The notes below the pieces were generated by a model, which made no database searches, was not told where the DNA came from, and saw nothing but the letters and a program-made list of their open reading frames with translations. Below, in pieces: positions 1 to 5,905 of a stretch of DNA of 5,905 nucleotides. The stretch is from Ramlibacter sp. (lineage in GTDB: Bacteria; Pseudomonadota; Gammaproteobacteria; Burkholderiales; Burkholderiaceae_C): assembly GCA_023701085.1 (NCBI GenBank), contig JAMPXR010000175.1, positions 1 to 5,905 on the forward strand, in the 5' to 3' direction. The first letter of the stretch is position 1, and each line of letters opens with the position of its first letter. The translations under genes and the position numbers were made by a program.

Positions 1-2
1 AC

Positions 3-1214
<1,212 letters not shown>

Positions 1215-1230
1215 GCATCGGCGTAGAAAT

Positions 1231-1249
1231 GGGGTGCGAGTGCCGCCCC
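1231..1249 (+). terminator. Possible guaA terminator-like hairpin
   Basis: GGGG at 1231-1234 can pair with CCCC at 1246-1249, extended inward by a G-U and a G-C pair, starting 16 bases after the guaA stop codon. Position fits a transcript end. However, the hairpin is followed by AAAAGG rather than a T-run, so it is not a canonical intrinsic terminator on this strand. Confidence 0.22.
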
Positions 1250-1535
1250 AAAAGGCGATCGCCGTCAAGACGGCATCACCGGACGCTTACGATTCATCGG
1301 GCAAACTTCACCGGAGCGCCGAGGCTGAGGCGCGGCGTTCTGTTCTTAGAAACGGCGCCGAAATCAGCAATCAGCTTCGCGCTCGGGAAGGACGGAAGAT
1401 CAGTTCCGTTTCCTGTGTGCCAGGCCCAGCCGGATGCTTGGCTGCACAACACGTTGAGCTGGAACTGCGGGGTGAATGCTTCCTGCCGGGCCGTCCGCTC
1501 GATCAGACGTCATGCTGCGGGTTAACCCTCCTGTG

Positions 1536-1561
1536 GACCTGCCTGGAATCTGAGGCAGATC
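1536..1561. other. Imperfect inverted repeat before the 103-residue gene
   Basis: GACCTGCCT (1536-1544) and AGGCAGATC (1553-1561) form an inverted repeat of 9 with one mismatch, around an 8-base loop. It is followed by the AT-rich AAATTTAAA. It could be a weak hairpin ending upstream transcription or a protein binding site for the gene at 1682; nothing in the sequence decides between these. Confidence 0.25.
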
Positions 1562-1681
1562 AAATTTAAAGCCCCCGCGATCCAGGCGCCGGGACTATGT
1601 TTCCTTTCCCCAAGTTGTTGATTGTGGTCCCGCTGACGCTGGCTAGTCCAAGAGCAAGCGTCGAAACTTGAAAGGAAAGAC

Positions 1682-1993
1682 ATGATCGCCATCACCGTTG
1701 TCACTTACCCACACAAAGCCATCAAGGAAGTCATCCAGTTGTTCAATTCACCGGCGCTTCCTGCGCGGCTTGAATCGGCCAAGGAGCTCGCCGCGATGAC
1801 ATACAGCGATGAAGGGGGGCAGCATGCGTGTTTCGTCATCGAGATACCAGACAGTGACGTCGGGGCCTACGTGGTCAGCCAAGGCAAGCGCACCGCATAC
1901 TTCGGCTCTCGCATCGCCGGTTACACCAGCACCGTTCATATCGGGCAGAAGATATCGGAAGCGATAACGACAGTCATGCCGCTTCTTCCTTGA
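1682..1993 (+). CDS. Hypothetical protein, 103 residues, small alpha/beta fold
   Basis: I do not recognise a named family. The ATG is preceded by AAGGA at 1672-1676 with five bases between, a good ribosome binding site that fixes the start. The protein has no signal peptide or membrane segment. The pattern reads as strand (IAITVVTY, residues 2-9), helix (10-22), helix (about 30-40), strand (HACFVIEI, 48-55), strands around 62-75, and a final helix (88-99). This resembles a small ferredoxin-like or dimeric alpha/beta-barrel protein; that is inference from pattern only. By my count GC is about 56%, visibly below guaA and the flanking genes, which suggests a foreign or less constrained gene. It stands alone on its strand and converges on the minus-strand pair. 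It is likely real because of its ribosome binding site and well-behaved composition. Confidence 0.72.
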   Translation: MIAITVVTYPHKAIKEVIQLFNSPALPARLESAKELAAMTYSDEGGQHACFVIEIPDSDVGAYVVSQGKRTAYFGSRIAGYTSTVHIGQKISEAITTVMPLLP

Positions 1994-2026
1994 ATTGCGG
2001 CTTGGTCGCTGACATTCGTCCTTCAT

Positions 2027-2042
2027 CCCTCCGTAGAGAGGG
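2027..2042. repeat. Short inverted repeat in the convergent gap
   Basis: CCCTC (2027-2031) and GAGGG (2038-2042) form a five-base-pair inverted repeat with a six-base loop, between the ends of two converging genes. A second such repeat, GCGGG / CCCGC, lies at 2096-2111. Neither is followed by a T-run on either strand, so a terminator role is only possible, not shown. Confidence 0.3.
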
Positions 2043-2055
2043 GGAGAGCGCTTGC

Positions 2056-2076
2056 CAATTGACAATTGACAATTGA
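2056..2076. repeat. Three tandem copies of CAATTGA
   Basis: The 7-mer CAATTGA is repeated three times without error. It is sharply AT-rich compared with its surroundings and lies in the 129-base gap between two converging genes. Each unit contains the palindrome CAATTG, so the array reads similarly on both strands. It could be a replication-slippage tract, a small interspersed repeat, or a site left by an insertion. Confidence 0.9.
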
Positions 2077-2122
2077 ATGGGAGTAGCGGCTTCGCGCGGG
2101 CGCCGACCCGCCCGGCTGGCCG

Positions 2123-2515
2123 TCATCTGTGAACATGGCCGTCTTGGCGCGGCGCATGCCTGGCCGCGGCGGCGAGCGGGCTCACGCGCGACTTCAGCCC
2201 CTGTGGCAGCATGTTGGTGAACATGGCGGTGATCGGCTTGAGGCTCTCCCGTGCCTCCGCCTCGCCATAGCGGCTGGCGAGGGCGGCCATCAGGTCGCCG
2301 CGCAGGTACCACAGGCTCAGGACGTCCGTGGCGTAGCGGATCCGGCGAACGACGTGCATGAACTTCCGGTCGTCCACGTTGCCTATCAGCGCCAGCATGG
2401 CGGCGCGTATCTCCTCGATGCCGACCTCCGCCTGCGATTCCGGCGATGCGGATCCCAGCCCCGAGGAAAATAGCGCGGAGATCGTGCTGACGATGTTGTT
2501 GCGGAACCAGCTCAT
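2123..2515 (-). CDS. Hypothetical helical protein, 130 residues, second gene of the cyclase unit
   Basis: I do not recognise a named family. The start is the ATG at 2515-2513, preceded on the minus strand by AGAGAGG seven bases earlier. The same frame stays open further upstream, but that part is the other strand frame of the cyclase gene. The protein looks all-helical. Residues 1-20 (MSWFRNNIVSTISALF...) could form an amphipathic N-terminal helix. The middle, residues 52-80, is rich in aromatic and hydrophobic residues (FMHVVRRIRYATDVLSLWYL). The C-terminus after about residue 112 is Ala/Arg/His-rich and looks unstructured. It starts 17 bases after the cyclase stop codon on the same strand, with no terminator between, so the two are probably co-transcribed. 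By position it may modulate or respond to the cyclase; this is inference. Confidence 0.78.
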   Translation of the reverse strand: MSWFRNNIVSTISALFSSGLGSASPESQAEVGIEEIRAAMLALIGNVDDRKFMHVVRRIRYATDVLSLWYLRGDLMAALASRYGEAEARESLKPITAMFTNMLPQGLKSRVSPLAAAARHAPRQDGHVHR

Positions 2516-2532
2516 GCTGAACCTCTCTTCCA

Positions 2533-4047
2533 TCACGACCGGATGGGCTCGGGCGCAATCTCTCGCTGCGTGCCGGTCGCGACGAGTTCGACGATCTCGG
2601 TGATCGGCAGCCGGGCAATGCATTTCAGCTTCTCGACGGGGCCGCCCGCCGGGTCCGTGAGGCTGTCCACGTTCGAAAACAAGGACGCCACGAACACGTC
2701 GCGCCCGTCGTTGCTCCTGCGCCGCACGCCGTATTTCAGGCGCGGCTTTTCCTCCGGGGTGAGCTTTCCGATCAGGTTCTTGGTCGCCCAGATGGCGCCG
2801 AAGCTGGCGAAATCCGAAATGCGGACCGCGTTGTTCAGCGTATCGCCGAGCATCGTGAACTCGGCCTGGGGCGGCGATTTCAAGGCGCCTAGCCACTGCG
2901 GGCCCTCGTCCAGACCGGTGTTCATGTACAGCTCGGTGGTCCACCCTTTGCGCAGTTGCCAGGCCTTGCTGACCCGGCGCATCGCCTCACGCATCTCGAT
3001 GGCCGCCAGCAAGGCGTTCCAGACGTGGCTGCCATCGCGCTGCGGCAGGAAGTAGCAGACCAGGCCGTCGCGATGGTGCTTGCCGTGCGTGCCGTGATGG
3101 CGCCTGAAAATCGGCTCCACCGTCAGCCAGATATGGTTGATCAGCTCGAAATACTCCTCGGCAGGCAACTCGGACCAGATCCGGTTCGGGTGCTGCAGAT
3201 CCGACGCCAGGACGGCGGCACGGGTCAGTTTGGGCTCGACCTTGGCGGGCGGGGCTGCGGGCACCGATTGCCCTGCGGGCTGGGAAGCGTCCTGCGCGGC
3301 ACGATTGCCGGGGACATGCAGGACCAGGATGCCTTCCCGGAACTGGACTGCGTACAGGCAAAGCGGTGAGCCGGCCGTGCCGTCGCCGGCAAGCAGCGCG
3401 TGGCTGACCATCCCGGGCTCGGGCGGCTTTGCTTCCTCATGGAGACGCACCAGCCGGCCTGCCTCGTCCTCGGGCACGTCACGGCAGAGGAGGGCGGGGC
3501 CGGCGCCGTGCTGCCTGGCCAAGCCAAGGTAAAAGCGCAGCATCTGCTCGCGGCTGGCGGCGTCGGGGCCCTGCAGCAGATATTTGAAGACGTTGCGGGA
3601 GCCAAGGTCCATCGGCGATTGAGCGATCCCGCGAAGGACACCCGCGCTGGCGGCGGCGTTGAACCAGATGACCTCGAACCGGTGGTTGACGATGTACGCG
3701 GGGTTGGCGATTTCGTCCAGCGACAGGTCGGGCATCGTGCCCCGCTTTGCGCCTGGCACCGCGCCGGATACACCCGCCGGCTTGCGATCCCCGGCGGCCG
3801 CGGAGGCGGGCTTCCCGCCAAAATGCTCCGCGATCCGGGTGATGCTCCAGCCCTCCCGCTTCAGGCGCTGAATTTCCTCGATCCGCTGCGCGACCTCGTC
3901 CGGGAAATAGCCGATGCGGGGCGCCGCGCCATCGTCAGGGCCGGGCGGCAACACATCGGGCTTCGGTACGATCCCCCAACTGATGTAGTTGTTCAGGGTG
4001 GCGCGCGAAATGCCGGTCTTTTCCAGAAGCTCTTTGCTGTTCAACAA
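2533..4047 (-). CDS. MerR-type DNA-binding / PAS-like / class III nucleotidyl cyclase fusion, 504 residues
   Basis: Residues 1-75 form a MerR-like winged helix-turn-helix (LLEKTGISRATLNNYISWG, then RIGYFPDEV and a second helix pair). Residues about 113-250 resemble the PAS-like ligand-binding domain of MmyB-type regulators (NPAYIVNHRFEVIWFN). A Pro/Ala-rich linker follows. Residues 275-460 are a class III cyclase catalytic domain. Against known cyclases I align both metal Asp (D283, D327), the base-selecting Lys323 and Thr398, and transition-state Asn405 and Arg409. The Lys/Thr pair is typical of class IIIb adenylyl cyclases, so an active cAMP-forming enzyme is predicted. No membrane segment or signal peptide is seen, so it is cytoplasmic. 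The start is TTG at 4047-4045, chosen because AAAGGAG (minus strand, 4062-4056) lies eight bases upstream; a second TTG follows directly but is spaced less well. Likely autoregulated via the palindrome at 4065-4086. Cyclase identity is firm; ligand and targets are unknown. Confidence 0.93.
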   Translation of the reverse strand: MLNSKELLEKTGISRATLNNYISWGIVPKPDVLPPGPDDGAAPRIGYFPDEVAQRIEEIQRLKREGWSITRIAEHFGGKPASAAAGDRKPAGVSGAVPGAKRGTMPDLSLDEIANPAYIVNHRFEVIWFNAAASAGVLRGIAQSPMDLGSRNVFKYLLQGPDAASREQMLRFYLGLARQHGAGPALLCRDVPEDEAGRLVRLHEEAKPPEPGMVSHALLAGDGTAGSPLCLYAVQFREGILVLHVPGNRAAQDASQPAGQSVPAAPPAKVEPKLTRAAVLASDLQHPNRIWSELPAEEYFELINHIWLTVEPIFRRHHGTHGKHHRDGLVCYFLPQRDGSHVWNALLAAIEMREAMRRVSKAWQLRKGWTTELYMNTGLDEGPQWLGALKSPPQAEFTMLGDTLNNAVRISDFASFGAIWATKNLIGKLTPEEKPRLKYGVRRRSNDGRDVFVASLFSNVDSLTDPAGGPVEKLKCIARLPITEIVELVATGTQREIAPEPIRS

Positions 4048-4064
4048 GAGGATCGCTCCTTTGT

Positions 4065-4086
4065 CTGTCTAAGTTATATTAGACAG
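4065..4086. promoter_or_regulatory. Perfect 8-bp palindrome operator over the cyclase -10 box
   Basis: CTGTCTAA (4065-4072) and TTAGACAG (4079-4086) are perfect inverted copies around a six-base centre. On the minus strand that centre reads TATAAC, the predicted -10 of the cyclase gene. A protein bound here would block polymerase or, in MerR fashion, distort the promoter. The MerR domain of the adjacent gene product is the obvious candidate binder; this is inference. Confidence 0.8.
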
Positions 4087-4103
4087 CATAAATAGACTGT
4101 CAA
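4073..4103 (-). promoter_or_regulatory. Promoter of the cyclase operon, 19-bp spacer
   Basis: On the minus strand a perfect -35 TTGACA (4103-4098) is followed after 19 bases by TATAAC (4078-4073), five of six matches to the -10 consensus. The long 19-bp spacer is the hallmark of promoters controlled by MerR-family proteins. A shorter alternative -10, TAATAT, would give a 16-bp spacer. Transcription would begin near 4066, leaving a leader of about 20 bases that holds the AAAGGAG ribosome binding site. Confidence 0.7.
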
Positions 4104-4243
4104 CAAGGGTAAGTCCTAGATGAGCTGATTTGAACGCGTCCCCGATCTCTTCTGGGAGAGAAATTGCCTGGGGATGTCTCGCGCTTGGTCAGGCTGGCGC
4201 AGGCGTTGCATCTGTCCAGTTTCTCTGTCATCTGTCTAAATAT

Positions 4244-4269
4244 AACTGTCCATATTAAATTGGACAGTT
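4244..4269. promoter_or_regulatory. Second palindromic operator, perfect 9-bp arms
   Basis: AACTGTCCA (4244-4252) and TGGACAGTT (4261-4269) are perfect inverted copies around eight bases. The inner 20 bases (4247-4266) match the 20 bases at 4066-4085 in 15 positions, giving a shared consensus TGTCYAWRTTAWATTRGACA. Further CTGTC half-sites lie at 4212, 4225 and 4232. The site is about 105 bases before paiB and 180 bases from the first operator, so it could control paiB, form a repression loop, or serve a transcript not seen here. Confidence 0.7.
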
Positions 4270-4349
4270 ATTCGTCCACATGGATCGTCCGACCGCGGGC
4301 TGTAGATATCGAGATCGCTCCCGCGGCTGGCGCGAGTCAGCCCGGCTCA

Positions 4350-4373
4350 GGGCGGCAGTAGCACAATCCGCCC
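4350..4373 (+). other. Inverted repeat abutting the paiB start codon
   Basis: GGGCGG (4350-4355) and CCGCCC (4368-4373) are perfect inverted copies around 12 bases, the second arm ending at the base before the paiB ATG. If transcribed it would form a GC hairpin in the usual ribosome binding position, where no Shine-Dalgarno sequence is visible. It may restrict translation or be chance in GC-rich DNA. Confidence 0.35.

Positions 4374-5905
<1,532 letters not shown>

Larger units (their letters stand above)
1215..1681. other. Non-coding gap between guaA and the 103-residue gene
   Basis: This stretch of 467 bases has no convincing gene. Open frames on the plus strand (about 1205-1525 and 1234-1569) lack a good ribosome binding site. 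Their translations are rich in Cys, Arg and Ser and resemble nothing I recognise, so I treat them as chance. I see no tRNA, no integrase fragment and no long repeat. Two weak hairpins are present (1231-1249 and 1536-1561). The last 120 bases become more AT-rich toward the next gene and may contain its promoter, but no clear -35/-10 pair stands out. Confidence 0.6.
4048..4373. other. Divergent intergenic region with operators
   Basis: This 326-base region separates the leftward cyclase gene from rightward paiB. Two AT-rich islands (about 4061-4105 and 4230-4275) carry matching palindromes and many TGTC/GACA half-sites. Between them, 4105-4200 shows nothing I can name. A 65-codon open frame at 4164-4361 runs through the second palindrome and has no convincing ribosome binding site, so I do not call it a gene. 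The right end is GC-rich, with inverted repeats at 4293-4326 and 4350-4373. Confidence 0.8.

Noticed and set aside
2075..2086. Resemblance of this stretch to the guaA end (1204-1217), as a possible island attachment repeat
   Set aside because: Only about a dozen bases agree and gaps are needed; no integrase or longer duplication supports an attachment site.
2123..2944. 273-codon minus-strand frame covering both the 130-residue gene and part of the cyclase gene
   Set aside because: Its first 143 codons are a shadow of the cyclase gene in another frame, low in complexity and rich in Arg. The internal ATG at 2515 has the ribosome binding site and starts the sensible protein.
4293..4326. Inverted repeat CCGCGGG / CCCGCGG with a 20-base loop upstream of paiB
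   Set aside because: CCGCGG is itself a palindrome and common in GC-rich DNA; the long loop and lack of any linked signal make chance likely.
4164..4361. 65-codon plus-strand open frame between the cyclase gene and paiB
   Set aside because: It runs through the second operator palindrome and lacks a convincing ribosome binding site or domain.

Overview
The window looks like a chromosomal segment from a GC-rich betaproteobacterium of the order Burkholderiales, most likely Comamonadaceae-like. The clues are the style of the GuaA sequence, the high GC of the housekeeping genes, and guaA lying near a paiB / small membrane protein / tadA cluster. This placement rests on protein resemblance only.

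Layout. Bases 3-1214 (+) are the 3' three-quarters of guaA (GMP synthase), cut by the left edge. Bases 1215-1681 hold no convincing gene, only two weak hairpins. Bases 1682-1993 (+) encode an unrecognised 103-residue protein with a good ribosome binding site and lower GC. It converges on a two-gene minus-strand unit across a short gap that contains three tandem CAATTGA units. The minus-strand unit runs from 4047 to 2123. Its first gene encodes a 504-residue protein combining a MerR-type DNA-binding domain, a PAS/MmyB-like sensor-type domain and a class III nucleotidyl cyclase domain with all key catalytic residues. Seventeen bases downstream is a 130-residue helical protein of unknown function. 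Bases 4048-4373 are an AT-rich intergenic region in its left and central parts. It holds a strong promoter for the cyclase gene and two matching 20-base palindromes. Bases 4374-5905 (+) are a tight operon: paiB-like FMN-binding protein, a 75-residue single-pass membrane protein, and tadA fused in frame to the start of a haloalkane dehalogenase-like alpha/beta hydrolase. The last gene runs off the right edge.

How it fits together. The outer genes are housekeeping: guanine nucleotide synthesis at the left, tRNA wobble-base editing at the right. The middle (about 1215-4373) looks like accessory DNA. Its centrepiece is a predicted DNA-binding cyclase that appears to repress its own promoter: one palindrome is centred exactly on the -10 box, and the -35/-10 spacing is 19 bp, as in MerR-controlled promoters. 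A second copy of the operator lies between this gene and paiB. This single-protein link between DNA binding, ligand sensing and cyclic nucleotide synthesis, with its small partner gene, is the best candidate for an undescribed system here.
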